Origin: Emmonsiellopsis sp. PD_33
Taxonomy: Eukaryota; Ascomycota; Eurotiomycetes; Onygenales; Ajellomycetaceae
Direction of reading: 5' to 3'
Assembly (NCBI GenBank): GCA_032988165.1
Contig: JANTQF010000017.1
Span: forward strand, 173,064-237,063
Length of the DNA: 64,000 nt
Made by a program: the position numbers and the translations under genes. A model generated the notes under the pieces. The model had not been told where the DNA came from, made no database searches, and worked only from the letters and a program-made list of their open reading frames with translations. The first letter of the stretch is position 1. Each line of letters opens with the position of its first letter. Of this stretch, positions 12,535 to 25,900 are shown one piece after another.

Positions 12535-13650
12535 TAGTACTAACCTATATAAATTATAAATATACTATATAATATGATAATCATTAACTTTATACTTATA
12601 TTACTAGATAGTGAATGCAACATGATAATATCTATTATATGTAAATTCTCTAAATAGATTATAATCATCTCTGAGTAATCTGACTTTAATGTAGAGAATT
12701 GAGTAAAAGCCCTACTTAATTATTTACTACTAGCTGACTGGGAAATCTCATATAGAATTATTTCAGATAGAGACCCTAAATTTCTTAGTGATTTATAATA
12801 GAATCTCTTTAAGTATCTTAAGGTTGAGCTTCTCTATTCTACTGTGTACTACTTACAAATAGATAGGCAGAGTAAGAGGATAAATTAAACCATATAAATT
12901 ACTTTATAATATATTATCATAGTAATGAGAAATCTATATAACTAGCTATAAATACTATCAACTATTATCTTTCATCTCAATGCAGCTAAATTCATATTAA
13001 TGGGACACTTAACCTATAAAATTATATATAAAATTACTATTAATTTATTTATCTTAGTATTAATGATAATACCTACAGCACCATGCTTCTATATCCAATA
13101 AGATATAATTCTGACTCTTAATGAGATAGTTATAATAGTTAAGAACTATTATAATCAGAAGCATACACTATGAAGTTTTTAGATAGAAAATAAAATACTC
13201 CTCTACTTGTATAAAGGATATAAAATATCAGCTGCAAGGATTTCATGCAAATACAATAATTAATTTGCCAGACTGTTTAGAATATTCAAGTGAATAGGAT
13301 TACTTGCATATAAGTTAGAACTACTACACATAATGAAGATTCATTTAGTTATAAGTGTAATGATACTTAAATCTCTTCCTTAATAAAGAAACCTCTATAA
13401 ATGTTAACATCTGAAACTCCTATCAGTCAAACTGGTAGTAACCAGTGAAAATCCTATATATAAAGTTGAAAAGATAATAGTAAAGAGGATATTATACAGC
13501 AGGACATAGTACCTACTATGATGAAAGAGCTATGAGCTGAAGGATAATTAATGAGTAAATAAGATAAAAATTAAAGAATTAAAGAAATTAATTGAGTAAT
13601 TTGAGAAGACCTGCCAGCCTAGGGCCTTTAAGAGGCAATCAAAAAACTAA
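12535..13650 (+). pseudogene. Ty3/gypsy pol, 3' part: integrase core and chromodomain
   Basis: The pol reading broken at 6967 resumes here. The integrase catalytic core is seen at about 12590-13020 (KFSKxIIIISE, SDFNVENWVKALL, ISDRDPKFLSDL, VYYLQIDRQSKRIN). A gypsy C-terminal segment follows (YKLELLHIMKIHLVISV) and then a chromodomain at about 13450-13620 (YKVEKIIVKRIL ... YLLxxKSYELKDNxxV ... LKKLIExFEKT). The chromodomain marks it as a chromovirus-type element, a class that tends to insert into heterochromatin. Many stops are present. Excising hAT1 copy B rejoins the two pol halves. Confidence 0.85.
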
Positions 13651-13659
13651 GTAATAAAG

Positions 13660-14060
13660 TAATTCTATTTTTATTATAAGTATATATAGTATAAAGTATG
13701 GATTCTCCATAGCATCAAGCATTTAGAACTATAAGAGATAGAAATATACTACTAAACTTACTCATATATTATTACTCTCCTAATACTAATAATATTACCA
13801 TAGTGATGAATTCATTATGAATATATAATATTTACCTCTTTATTTACCATAACAACACATCACATAAAATAGACATATAGAACTCTTAGACTAACTCTTA
13901 TTATCTATATTAATAAATAAGCTATAATATATCTATATTGCAGATAATAGATAAGTTCTTTCTGCCAGCTATCTATAACTATTAGCTCTTAGATATAAGT
14001 GAACTATCTCTATATATATAAGAACTATATAGCAACTAGATTCCCAACATTATAGATGAA
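13660..14060 (+). other. Gypsy 3' non-coding region, probable LTR
   Basis: Directly after the pol stop come about 400 AT-rich bases with no reading frame, placed where a 3' LTR should be. They end in a stretch resembling an LTR end (ATTCCCAACATTATAG near 14038-14054). There is no second LTR in the window to compare, so the borders are a guess. Confidence 0.35.
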
Positions 14061-15618
14061 AATAAATAAAAATAAATCAACTAGATTTTATAGTTATAAT
14101 AGATAGCATACTGAGTCTTTCTGTACCCATAACTATCATACTATATAGTAATAGAAAATAAACCAGAAATAAATTACAATTACAACATGTTACCAGTAGA
14201 ATTTAGAATCACAGGCAAAAAACTAATATAATTACTCTAGAACATCTAGTAAGAGCACTACTTTTTCTATGTCAGAGCAATCATTAAAGCTATCTATTCT
14301 AATTATAATATCTCGGACAGACCACACACCTGCAGCAATATGACATGAGGACAGTAAGAAGAATATAGAGGATATAAGAATAGTGACTCATAAACCCTAG
14401 CTAACTACCTTAAAGCTATAATTTAATAGCTAACACTTAAATTCTCATAGAATCACTAGTCCTCATGCAAGCAGAAAAAGTGAAATAATCTATTTATAGA
14501 TAATAATGAGAATATAAAAGACCCATCTGAAGATAATTATAAGGATGAAAATGAAGAGGAATATAAAGATAATAATAATAATAATAATAACTAAAATAGA
14601 ATATCCCTAGGATAAGATAGTAAAGAAGACTTGAATAACTTTTAATTTAAACTAATTCTTAACAAAATACATAAGGATAGAGGAGTTTCTCTATTAGAGG
14701 CTAAAACTATTACTAATATTCTCATTATTAAAGATATGATAGCAAATAAGATTCTTACTATAGCTAACTTACTCCTATTAATTAAATTAGCATGTAAGAA
14801 GTTGAATAAGGACTGCCTTGAAAAAGCTATAATAAACTCATTTAAGAATTATAATATCTTATTCAAAGTAGAATAATATTACTACTAGAATAGAGATAAA
14901 GAGACTAAAACCTTTATTATCTTTAAATTAGAAAATACTCTCTGATTCTTCTCTCTTAAAATCTACATCAATTTAGAGAAGAGCTGAGACTTTCAAGGAT
15001 CAGCTCTGAATTACTTACCCATCTATATTAAACTTCAAGCTCAGAAGATCTATGTTAATATAATCATTAATAGTGCTCTGCTAAAGTGAGTAATAGATCT
15101 TAAGATCTATGATGTCACTAAGATCTATAATATAAATAAGCCTGTTTATCTATATCTTAAAATACTCATATTAGAGTAGGAATACTGTGATTCTTTGGGC
15201 TGGCACATTCAGGAAAAGTTTATCTACTTAAATGATGATTATAAGAAAGTAATGAATATAATATAAGAAGTAAATACTATATAAGCTATATATCTGCATG
15301 ATAAGAACTGTGTGAAGACAAAACACTTTAAAGTGCTATTTTATTAATGAAATGAGACTCATCTATAGGAAAGTTACTTACTATAAAATGAGTAATACTA
15401 TAAAAATCATGTCATTTTTCCCCCTGAGACAACTATAAAAGATGTTGAAAATGTAATATAGCAATTAGATGATAATATTACTAATAAATGAGCTAAGAAG
15501 CTATAATTTTAATAAATTAAATATTCTGAGATAATAGTCATTGAAAGCCTTTATAAGCTTCTAGAAGAATAGAATAAAATACTCATATCTTTATTTATTT
15601 CTTTTATCTTTACTGTTT
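14061..15618 (+). other. Unclassified degraded sequence with a + strand coding trace
   Basis: AT-rich, no long frame. Between about 14640 and 15540 a + strand reading can be followed through mutation stops (KIHKDRGVSLLEAKTIT, LLLLIKLACKKLNKDCLEKA, EYCDSLGWHIQEKFIYLND, VKTKHFKVLF). It is preceded by an acidic stretch with an (ATA)n run near 14570-14590. I do not recognise it. It could be the gag or another gene of a degraded element, and it shows no match to the hAT1 or gypsy domains here. The only CG dinucleotide I noticed in the whole AT-rich block lies here, near 14315. Confidence 0.3.
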
Positions 15619-15710
15619 CTTTCTACCTTAATGAAGAGATACCTCTATTTGGAGATGCCTCTTATTTATTTCTACCTTAATGAAGAGATGCCTCTACTTG
15701 AAGATACTAT
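15619..15710 (+). repeat. Direct repeat, about 42-bp units spaced 50 bp apart
   Basis: TTTCTACCTTAATGAAGAGA begins at 15619 and again at 15669, each followed by near-identical bases (ACCTCTATTTGGAGAT and GCCTCTACTTGAAGAT). Two units only; differences are transitions. Function unknown. Confidence 0.7.
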
Positions 15711-16209
15711 AATAATTATAATGATTAATTAGTTTTCTCTCTACCTGTAAAGATGCTGTAGATGATACTTAGTTAGTTTTATTTTATTATTAGTAAATTA
15801 ATAAGAATATAGACTTTCTCTAAAACTCTAATATTTACTATATAGAAGCTCTATACATTCTCATGTTCTTATATTCTTTTGCTCATACTTCTTAGCTTAG
15901 ATTAGTTAGCCTAACTAATGATACCTACATTACAGAGCTTTCAGAGACTTAGAAGAATCAAGCTTTTTATTATAATATTAATGATATGTAGCATTCTTAT
16001 TACATTATAAATCTCTTATTCTAATACTTTCTTTGCCATTATAAGAGAATTCTTGCACATTAGGCATTTAGTAATGAGCCAGTTGAAATATTTATCTCAG
16101 ACTCAGTCAGCTAGAGAACCTAGTATTAGTATAGGATTACTGCATGGTAGAAGCTCAGGTTCAGCAGAGGGAAAGAGAGAGATTAATGATAATTTAAAGA
16201 GTAAATGAC
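15711..16209. other. Degraded sequence left of hAT2
   Basis: AT-rich, no gene seen. It ends in AGTAAAT (16200-16206) just before the hAT2 terminal repeat; the same seven bases follow the other end of hAT2 at 28585-28591. It is therefore the left flank of the hAT2 insertion site and may continue the broken - strand coding trace found at 28590-30277. Confidence 0.4.
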
Positions 16210-16224
16210 TAGAGTGCAGACAAG
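16210..16224 (+). repeat. Left terminal inverted repeat of hAT2
   Basis: TAGAGTGCAGACAAG; exact reverse complement at 28570-28584. It is followed by the subterminal motif TCTGAGTCAAGTT. Confidence 0.9.
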
Positions 16225-16440
16225 TCTGAGTCAAGTTGATTATATATACTTTTAAGTCAAGTTACTCACAAATTTATAACCTTTTGAGCCAAGTCTGAGC
16301 TAAATATATATTCAACTCAACTCAATTCAAGTCATCAATGAGAACTCTTGAACCAAATATTTATTAAATAACATCTGGAATCAATCTGAATAATTCTGAG
16401 TTAACTTGAGTTAGTACATAGAGACCATTTTCATTATGTT
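16221..16440. repeat. Subterminal motif cluster, left end of hAT2
   Basis: Repeated variants of an AAGTCTGAGTCAAG / CTTGAGTT motif in both orientations: near 16222, 16254, 16290, 16315-16335, and 16395-16415. Such arrays are the usual transposase binding sites of hAT elements. A mirrored cluster lies at 28380-28570. Confidence 0.65.
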
Positions 16441-16540
16441 CTAATTAGTAATCATCCTATCAAACATTCATATTAAAATTTAAAAATCTCAATATTAATA
16501 ATTAATCTTCCTTTTTCTTCTGAAAACACCCTTTTATACT

Positions 16541-19500
16541 CTATAGTACTTTAGGTTTCCTACCTCTTCTCCTCCTTTCTTTTTTTGTAGATAATCCCTT
16601 ATTCTCATCATTATCCTCCTCTTTCTCATACTTCTCACTAGTCTCTTGATCCCCACCATCTCTCTGCCTCTCAACTGCTGAAAAGATCTTAGCACTGTCA
16701 CATAAGATATCAATCATTTCATTAATTACTGAATTTAAACCTGCTTCATTACCCTCCATACTCTCATTAATTTAAGCATTTAAATCTTTTTTACTGATCA
16801 TACTATCCATCACACCATCTGCAATGTACTCTATCTCAAATGCAAGTTGTTATTTATATATCACATTCTGCATATTATTACCTGCAACATTCTCCATCTT
16901 ATTATTACATTATTATCTATGAATAACAGCCTTATCATGTACAAGTTGTGCAGTGTTCTCCATCTCATCTTCTAGTTTTCCTCTGCACTTTATAGTCTCC
17001 ATCTCATTCTCCACAACATCCTCTATATTTTTATCAGAAGGTTGTCTCTGGACAACTATTATCATCATAGCACTCTCAGGCTTACAAGATTATTGTCTGT
17101 GAATAACATTTTGCCCACACTATAATTTCTGAGTCTTCTTAGGGGTGTCTCTCAGCATAAGTAGTACTAGTATCCTACTAATTTTCTTGTAGAGCTCTTT
17201 CCCCTGCATTGACAAATTGAACATTTTAAGATTTAAAGTAGTTAGGTCTCCCCATTCTAACTGATCTTCCCTCTACCCTATAAGGACATTCAAACAATTA
17301 ATAGCTCTCTCTGCTAATCTATCTACCTGACCTATCTAATCACCTAATTATACAGAGATGTCAGAGATTACTTTCCTCACAAAATTTGCACATCAGTACT
17401 GTTGAAATGTATGATTAATGGTTAGTATCCATATATAAATATCTCTTTTCTGATTCAGATGATGTGTGTGTGTTATAATCTAGAACATCATATTCAAATT
17501 ATGTAGTAACTTGATTAAAATTATTACCTGACACCCACTCAGCTGCAGGTTAACACTAAATCTCCCCACATAATTAGTTGTGATTAAAACTTCAGTTCTT
17601 CCTGACTTCTCATTATTAAAGTTATTAATGATTATGTCCTATTCCTCCTGAGTTATGCCCCCTCTCAACTACATCATCTCTGTGCTAAAATTGAAGCACA
17701 CTATGGATGCTAGCCACATAGCATTCAGTCTGTGAGTAAATACTACTATCTTTTCCTTGCTAATCTCACACATTTCATACAACACTTTTATCAAATAATG
17801 AGTGATAGGAGACATGCACATCAACTCAATATGTCTATCAAAATAAGTTGATGGAATAACATGATGATAGGCATCAGCTGGATAATAATAATATAGAAAG
17901 AATGATAGCCTAAAATCTAGCTGAAAAGTTAAGTTTTTAAGAGTAATTACTCTTATCTTCTTTAATTCTATATATTTATAAAACTCTAAGATTTTCAGAA
18001 ACAGTAATGTAATCTGCAAAGTATATACTCTTATACTATCCTGTATGGGGATATCAGTACTATCATTGAGTGTACTCAGTATCAATAATTATTTTATATA
18101 CTTAAGGTGAAATGCATAATACTTAAATTACTCCTGTAAGCTCATTTGAAGCATCACAGTATTAATATGTTTTGAGGGAATAGCCTCTCTAATCTGCTGA
18201 CCATTAATCACAGTCTATTATAATCTTTGAATTAGTATTATTTTTAAAAACTTTAAAATAATAATAGCTGCAGTGTTGGGTTTCATGTGTCTGTTAGTTG
18301 AAAGTTACTGTATGTAAAGTGGATTAAATAGTTTCAATTTCTCTTCCTCTGATGATGCTAATTGAAACTTATCAATAGTTAGATACTTAAGGAACTCCTT
18401 AAGATCTAGATAATGCATTTGGAGGTTAATTGAATAAAATAAATGCACATAGCCATAGAAATTATGAGTCTTATTTAACAGTAGGATGGCTAACACCACC
18501 TAGAGAAAGTCTGACTTGAGTAGCTTCACTGCACATGAAATTCTAGAGGACAGATGATGGAGGCAATGCTCCTCATCAATAATTACTCTATACATGCAAC
18601 CTGGGAATTTTAAACAGTACATGATGATATACTTATTATACATAGTTGTCTCTTCAATCAGCAGCAGATCTTTGATTTTAGGGGCAGCAGGACAGAAGTC
18701 CTTATTGTTTATAGATGAAGAGTTAGGCATTAATAACTTATTATCTATAGATAATAAGAACTTATTATTGATAACCTTCTGTTCCTTGTGTATTTTCTTT
18801 TATTCTAAATGTAAATCCATAGGAAGAGCATTCAATTTGTTATTATCTGTGGCAATGTCTTGCTCCTTTATTATTTTAACCTTAATAAAATACTTTCAGA
18901 ATGTAAAATGTGATATGACAAACACCATCCAATCAGAGTCAGTAGTCTTATACTTATAGAGTTAGAATTTCTCTAGATGTGTTAGTGCCTCTACCATTAC
19001 TACCTTTAAGATGCAATGCAAAGAGAACATCAGATTGTTTCTATAGTAAAATAATCCTATAAATTATAAAGATAATGAATGCAGAAAAAATCTACTATAA
19101 TTACTCTATTATGATTGAGTAGCAACTAGTGGGATCATTATAATAATTAGCCTGGCTGGCTCTTTACCATTCAGAACATTAATATCCCATGCCTTCAAGT
19201 TTAAAATGAAAGATAATGTGATTAATATCTTTCTAAGACTTATAATATTTACTAGAATTCTGGTGTGCAGGGCTAACTTACCATTTTAAACCTTTTAAAA
19301 ACTTTTACTTTCTATTTTGAATATCACTATCACATTATTGACCTGATGAGGATGCAGCTTTACAGACTATAATATATTTAGAGTTAATACTTGATCTTCC
19401 TCCATACTTAACATCATTAATGCATTGATAACCATGGGTGTGTTGCAGCAGGTATGAGATAACTCTCTTATTATTATATAATTAACTTCATTATATACAT

Positions 19501-20761
19501 ATAGTGTCTTAACTGCCTCCTCATTCATTATACTATTCATTATAGTCTCAATGATATTTAACACTTCCTGATTCAGATTTTATAAAGGTAATAGGCCTTC
19601 TGTTCAATGATCCTCCTTAGTCATTATATGCTTGATTACATACATATACAGCTCATACTTTTAATGGTGTGTTATTAGTGCAAGTTTTACTTATAAGTTC
19701 ATTTTGAGTGTGTTCTCCTCAGACTTATTATCCTCAGATAATAAGTTGACTACCTCAAGAAAGTTGATTGCATCATTAACCCTCTCTTCATCATTGAAGG
19801 GTAAATCCCAATTAAAACTAAGATTACCTACATTATTTAAAGCCTCAATGGGTCCTTACATGAAGTTATCCTATTCCTCAGGGAGAAGCTCATTGACATA
19901 TATTACTAGCTTAACTGTGTTGTTTTGAACTCATATTTTATTTGATGTTACTGGTCACTTGTTTTGCTTTTATTCTATATGAATATGAATCTAACAATGT
20001 AAAAGCACATAGATCCTATGAAAATCCTCTAAGTTTGATAATATAGCCTCAGTTTTAATATCTAGCATATAATGATGGAAGAACTGGTCTTTATTCTAAT
20101 TGAGCATATAAAGATAGATATTAATGATTGTTAGAAATATACAGTATTCTATAATATTTATTTTAGTGATGTTAAATAAGTTTTAAATTATTTGCCAGTT
20201 AATTTTTATTGTTGAGGAGACTAAGATCTATGCAACATCTGATGTCATGTAAACTGACTTGAAAAACTTTAGTAAAAATAGTGTTATAAGGTCTTTTATC
20301 CTTTTTTTTGTTAATCTTAGTAGGGTCATTCAGCTGTTCCCACACAGTATAATGTACTTCTCAAATAATAATTGATTTTTTGTGAAGAGTAAATGAAGAA
20401 TATCTATATTAGGATAGTTCTTCAAGTAATCAGCCACAAGTTCTTGATTCCTGTAAAATTTAGTGTGTTTGAGTCTAAACTCAAAGTAGTAAATCCCTTT
20501 TAAAAGAAAATTATAAGCCTATTTAATATCTTTAGTAGTAATTATTATCTCAGCTTTCTTCTTTCTTAGTGCTCTTTTACCTGCATTTCCACTGGGCTGC
20601 ATAGTGAATGCCTTCTGAGTTGTTGTCATTTTAGGTACTAGAATAGAGACTTATTAGATGTTAGCTCCTTCAAGAGGTAGAGATGACTGACTTGTGTTAG
20701 AAGACTTTAGACCTATGTCAGGAGGCTTTGAATCTATATTAGGAGGCTTTGAAGGGTTCAT
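16541..20761 (-). pseudogene. SNF2-family DNA helicase/translocase gene, degraded, inside hAT2
   Basis: - strand reading from ATG 20761 (MNPSKPPNIDSKPPDIG) to the stop at 16541 (basic tail ERRRRGRKPKVL). Helicase motifs appear in order. A worn Walker A region (ILVNIISLRKIL, from an expected ILADxMGLGKTL) lies near 19240, and motif Ia (NGKEPARLIIIMIPL) near 19170. Motif II DEEH (RVIIDEEHCLHHLSS) lies near 18565, with a motif III-like LAILLLNK just after. The helicase C domain lies near 17550-17760 (EKIVVFTHRLNAMWL, FSTEMM, NNEKSGRTEVLITTNYVG, SVNLQLSGCQVII). Frames 18730-18500, 18499-18305 and 18085-17669 remain open. Intact SNF2 proteins move along DNA or remodel nucleosomes using ATP. Many stops make it a pseudogene. 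The family call is firm. Confidence 0.8.
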
Positions 20762-22905
20762 TATTTAAAACTAATATTTAAAATAGTTAGTTGATGTTTA
20801 TTTCAAGAGGCAGTTCATTAAGAGAGGTTATTATCTATGAATAATAATCACATTAAAAATGTAGTTGTCTGTGAATAATAATATAGAGATATCCAGTATA
20901 AAATGTTGTCTGTAAATAATAGATGTAGTAAAAATACTACCCTAATAATAATATTAGTGTCTCTATATATCTAATCTCTGTAGTTTGTTAAGATTATGAA
21001 GGATTCTAGAATTAAAGTTATTATTTACATCTAATAAAAATTTACTATCAGTTCAGAGTTAAGTACTTACCTGAAGGGTGAAGTGAAGAGTGTTATGAAG
21101 AATTTAAAGATATAGTAGAAGACACTAGATAGATAGTTTCATTAGTAACTTTATTCATCAGCTAAAATATATGAGAAATTGAGGGATTAGGAAAGGTTGC
21201 TTGCTCTCTTTACTCATACAATCCTATGAAATTTACTATTTATAGCTAATAGACATAGTAAAGTGAGTTTGCCATGCAGCTAAAACTAATCTGTGTAAAG
21301 CTTATTTTGTTAAGTCATATTACAACTAGCTCAGTTCTCTGGCAGTAAAGTGAGGGAGAATATTAAACATAACAGGGCTGTTAGAAAAAGGATAGCATAT
21401 CAACTAGTATAAATATAAAGATTTATCTGTTAGAGATAAGTATATAGATATTAGCAACTTAACAGTAAGAATGTTGTAAAGTGTAAGAGTAAGAAGAAAA
21501 AAAGAGAGATCTTTAACTCTCAAGACTTAGTCTAACTCAATTTGATATAGTAATATGAACAAGAAATACAGCTAGGCCTAATAGAGTTAGTTTACTAAAA
21601 AGCTTTATATTTCTCATTCAGAGATAATAAGTTCTAATTACATTCTTACTACATTTAGAATAGTCTGATTTATTTTTATCTATAGATAATAAAGCTACTC
21701 TGTCAGTCTCATGCTACTTTCAGTGCTTATCTTCTTAACTGATGATGAGTATATTTTAGTGTTCTTTTTCTGCCACCAATGAAAAGCCTTGAATATTTCC
21801 ACATGAGGTCACCAGTTGGTCAAACCTGGGTAATGAAAGAGAGACACTAAAATATCCTCACTACTAGTTAAGGAGATACTTCATACTTTATTTAGTATAT
21901 TAACATAACAGTTTATCATTCAATGAAGATAAGAGTGATATTAATTTATAGCCTGAATGCAGGGCTTTCTAATGCAAGTATTATTATTTTCATTGTTAGT
22001 AGATTGATGTTTATAGTGATCATGATGAAGAAAATATATATATATAGAGTAAAATATAAAAAATATATATATATATCTATACTCAGGCTAATATGCCCAA
22101 CTCACTCTGGACCAGCAATCAAGAGAATAAAGCTTTTACTCTGTCATAATAAAGTAGAACCTCATACTATATCTATAATATTATTTTAAAGTCTATTATC
22201 CTCTGCTGATCATACTCTCATGACTTATCCTATCAGGGTGTTTTAAGGTAGTTATTGATAATTGTGTAGTTTTTAGTTCTTATTAGCTGTTTACTAAGTA
22301 TGGTTTTGTTGATATTACTATAGTTCTTCTCTAAATTTAGTGGTCTAGTGGTTTCTTTCTTAGTATTTTATAATTCTCTTTATGGAATTCCATAGAACAA
22401 ACTCTAGGGTTTGAATTCAGTAGGAACTTTTTTTTTTCTTCAGTTACAGTATTACTATATGTGGTAGTCATATGGTTTTTAGTTCTTATTAGCTATCTAC
22501 TAAGTACAGTTTTATTGATATTACTCTAGTTCTTCTCTGAGTTTAGTAGTCTAGTGGTTTCTTCCCTTGAAACTTAATGACTTCCTTTGTGGAGTTTCAG
22601 AGAACAAACTCTAGGGTTTGAATTTAGTGGGGATTTTTTTTTTTAATTGCAATTTTACCCACATTTAGAATAGTGTGGTTTATATTTATCCATGAACAAT
22701 AAAGCTACCCAGTCAGTCTTACCTAAAATCACTAGTTATAAGATGAACTGTTATTTTAACCATCTTTTTTATCATCTTTATTAGTTCTGATGTTCTCAAT
22801 CTATCTGTGAGCTATAATAAAGATAAATGTATAGCTATAATTTAGATAATATCTTTACTGGAGATTCTATAATGATCTAATGAGTACATTTAATCTTAAT
22901 TTTCT
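20762..22905. other. Central non-coding region of hAT2
   Basis: This lies between the start of the SNF2-like gene (- strand) and the first + strand coding traces. It holds no convincing gene. It contains several palindrome copies and two direct repeats. One repeat is about 65 bp (ACATTTAGAATAGT ... ATAAAGCTAC at about 21652-21715 and 22660-22722). The other is the 206-bp tandem duplication at 22240-22645. It probably held the divergent promoters. Confidence 0.4.
22240..22645 (+). repeat. Tandem duplication, unit about 206 bp
   Basis: Two adjacent units share TTTTTAGTTCTTATTAGCT (22271 and 22477), ATATTACT.TAGTTCTTCTCT, TCTAGTGGTTTCTT and AGAACAAACTCTAGGGTTTG. Each ends in a poly-T run (about 22430 and 22635). 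Differences between the units include more than transitions, so the duplication may be old. Confidence 0.75.
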
Positions 22906-25900
22906 TTGCCCAAGTGTGACTCCAGCTATTATCTTTTTATTGAAAATCTGGGTTTTATTAATATTATTACTGTACATCTTTGTTATCCTCAGATAAAGAA
23001 ATCAGCTGAGTCAGTATCAATCTTGTCTGTGGATAATAATAATGCACTTGCTAAAAATCCTGTTCCTTCAAGACTTATCAATTGCTTTTATGATGACCTA
23101 ATAATCAATGTCATCCTACAACTAAAACCTACATGGCCAGTATAATAAGCACTTCACCACTAATAGCAATGAGTAGTTCTGCACCCCTGAGGCTCTCTTC
23201 CAGCCTAGTGTACTGAGTCTTGACAGTAGCAGTATTCATACTATCACCTACAATGCTATCATGAAGTGCAATGTTGACATCTGAAAGAATCTTTATAATA
23301 ATATTATTATAATGTGTATTTCTCTTTTCTTTATGTTAAGATGTTGTTGACAACTACTAGTCTGATGGTACTATTATATACTCTGATATCTCTAACTATA
23401 TGTAGAAGGAGATTACTGCTCTTGCTTCCTCATCAATGAAGGTTAAGATCATTACTCCCTCTAAATATAAATACTCCATATGAATTGATAGTTTCATTTT
23501 AGCCTCTCTCTTAACCTTTCAGTAGATATAGATCTCCAGATAGATATACAATGAGTTGGGACCTTCCATTATCCACTGTAAATACTTATTATAGTGTTTA
23601 TTATCCTTAGACAACATTTAGCTGACTACTAACCTAGTTATCTGTGAATAATAATATACTTGCTAAAAACCTATTCCTTCTAATTGTGAAGTGATTGATT
23701 CATCATTTTGTATGACTATTACATAACTTACTCTTCAGCAGATATTAATAGTTGTTGATTTAATTAGTGAAGAAGATTATATTAGCTAGTTAACTAAGAT
23801 TATCAGCTCTATTATATAAGTTTACCATAAAGATAATTAGTCATTTAATTTCCAAACTTGCCTCTGATTATTATCATATCATTATTATCTTTCTTCACCT
23901 GCTGTGAACCTTATCAGCTCAAAAGCAATTAACCTCCTTTTCCAATGGGATACTAAAGTTCAAATTCACCTCCAGTGGTCATAATATAGAGACTTTAGAC
24001 TCTAATGCAACAAACTAATATACAGCAAGTCAATCAAAATGCTAAACCCCACACACCCACTCTACTTGAGCTTTTCAATTCATATCAGCTCAGGCTAATT
24101 TCTTCTGGTTCATCTTGCTTCCAGAAGAGTACTACATTAGTTGATTCAGTTGAGAGATTCAATGACTACATGAACTGCATTTAGTATCCTTATGGATGAT
24201 CACTCTAATATTAAAGAAAGGCTCTAAATGTGGGAGAATGAATTAATTACAGTCAGATTCATAATATTACATTATATGATATCTTTAGCTAGAGGCTTCA
24301 GGTTGCAGATGATATGATTCCATATAAATACTATATATAATATGTTATACTTTAATGATCTCTACTGACACTAGAAAATTATAGAAGTCTAAATCCCATC
24401 TATCATTAAGATACTTGAATGAGTACTATGTAAAGATCTAACTTTAAAGAATCTAGTTGTTGACTGGTCTTTCTATATGTAACTAAATATAGATGTAGTA
24501 GAGAGCCTCAGTAAATATCTGATTTCATACTCATTGTACTGGGTTGAAGATATATTATAGTTTATTAATCCATATTAAGGATCAGTCTGGGATGCAGTAA
24601 TCATTCAGACTTGAGGACTTGCCTCACAATACTCATGCACTTAGTGTGCTGAAGGATCTGAGCTATTCAAAGATTATCTTATGTCATATGATTTGCTGAA
24701 TGATATATCTGCCAGTGGTAGAGCATGTGGAAATTACTATTTCAGGGGTGAAAGTACAAAGTGTAGTCTTTATAAGCACTAAAAGCACCCATCCTCTGAC
24801 AATTCTTTAGTAAATACTAACTATAATTACAGTTGATGATATGAATCAGAATATGATTATATATCTAATAATTCAAATGCATTTATAAAGGGTGGATATT
24901 AGCTTATCATACTAATAAAAAGAATTTTTTAGATAACTATCTAGAAAGATTTAGAGAGTCTGAGACTCCCTCTGGAATTATCTCATTCTTCTCATTATCA
25001 TCTTGAAAAAATTTTGATATTAAAGGTTATTCATTTCTCATTATTTTCTAAGTCCAGTATCTACTTCTTGTACCTTTCTATTATAATTATAGAAAAATGA
25101 GTCAAAGCTTTAATTTCATCTTTTCCTTACAGTCACAACTTTCTATTAATGATTTGAGTGATATTAATCTATTAATACTACCATGAATTAGTGCATCTAT
25201 TCCTTCTTTACTAAAATGAATTGATTATGATAATCAGTTTGTGATTTATTCAGGGGCAAAATATTCAAATCTCAAGATTTTTGAATAATAATAGAGGTCA
25301 ACAAAATGGGCTGAGTACTCTAGAGGTTCAAAGCTCTTCACCTGAGATTCCATGCAATGTATGGCAAAAGTGTGGCAGTTCTTCCAAGAGGGTGTCATAA
25401 TAATAGATGGAGAACCTATGATGTCATGTAAATACTATGATAAATATTTTACTCACTCATTGCTAAAGGGTGGGATAATGATAATGATAAATAATCATAT
25501 CAAAAAGAGCTAATACTATTAGAGGTAGGCAAGATTTCAAGGTATGGAGAATGTTGATTTAATGACATCACAAAGAAGAATATTATAATAAATAATAATA
25601 AGCATCCTTTTTATTTTTAAGATTGTAGTAGGAGTTCCAGGGCTTCAGCTAACTATATAAGATTAATATGATTAAGGATAGTAGCATAGATGATATTAAA
25701 TTCACTAAGGAGAAATTCTGATAAACTCTAATAGAGGTTTTAGTCTCTACATAATTATTCTTTTATTTTGTGGATAACTTTTACTTCTATCAAATAATCT
25801 GAATGTTATGACCCAGTGTGACCATACCTAGTACATTATATATTCTAAAGATTACTGACAAGCTTATAAAAGAGGACTTCCAATAGATTCTTAATTATAT

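Noticed and set aside
18594..18959. 121-residue + strand frame inside hAT2
   Set aside because: Opposite to the SNF2-like reading that carries the DEEH motif; a chance frame in AT-rich DNA.
16541..20761. Starship captain (DUF3435 tyrosine recombinase) as identity of the large - strand gene
   Set aside because: The motifs are those of SNF2 helicases, not of a tyrosine recombinase, and the ends are hAT-type inverted repeats rather than Starship borders.
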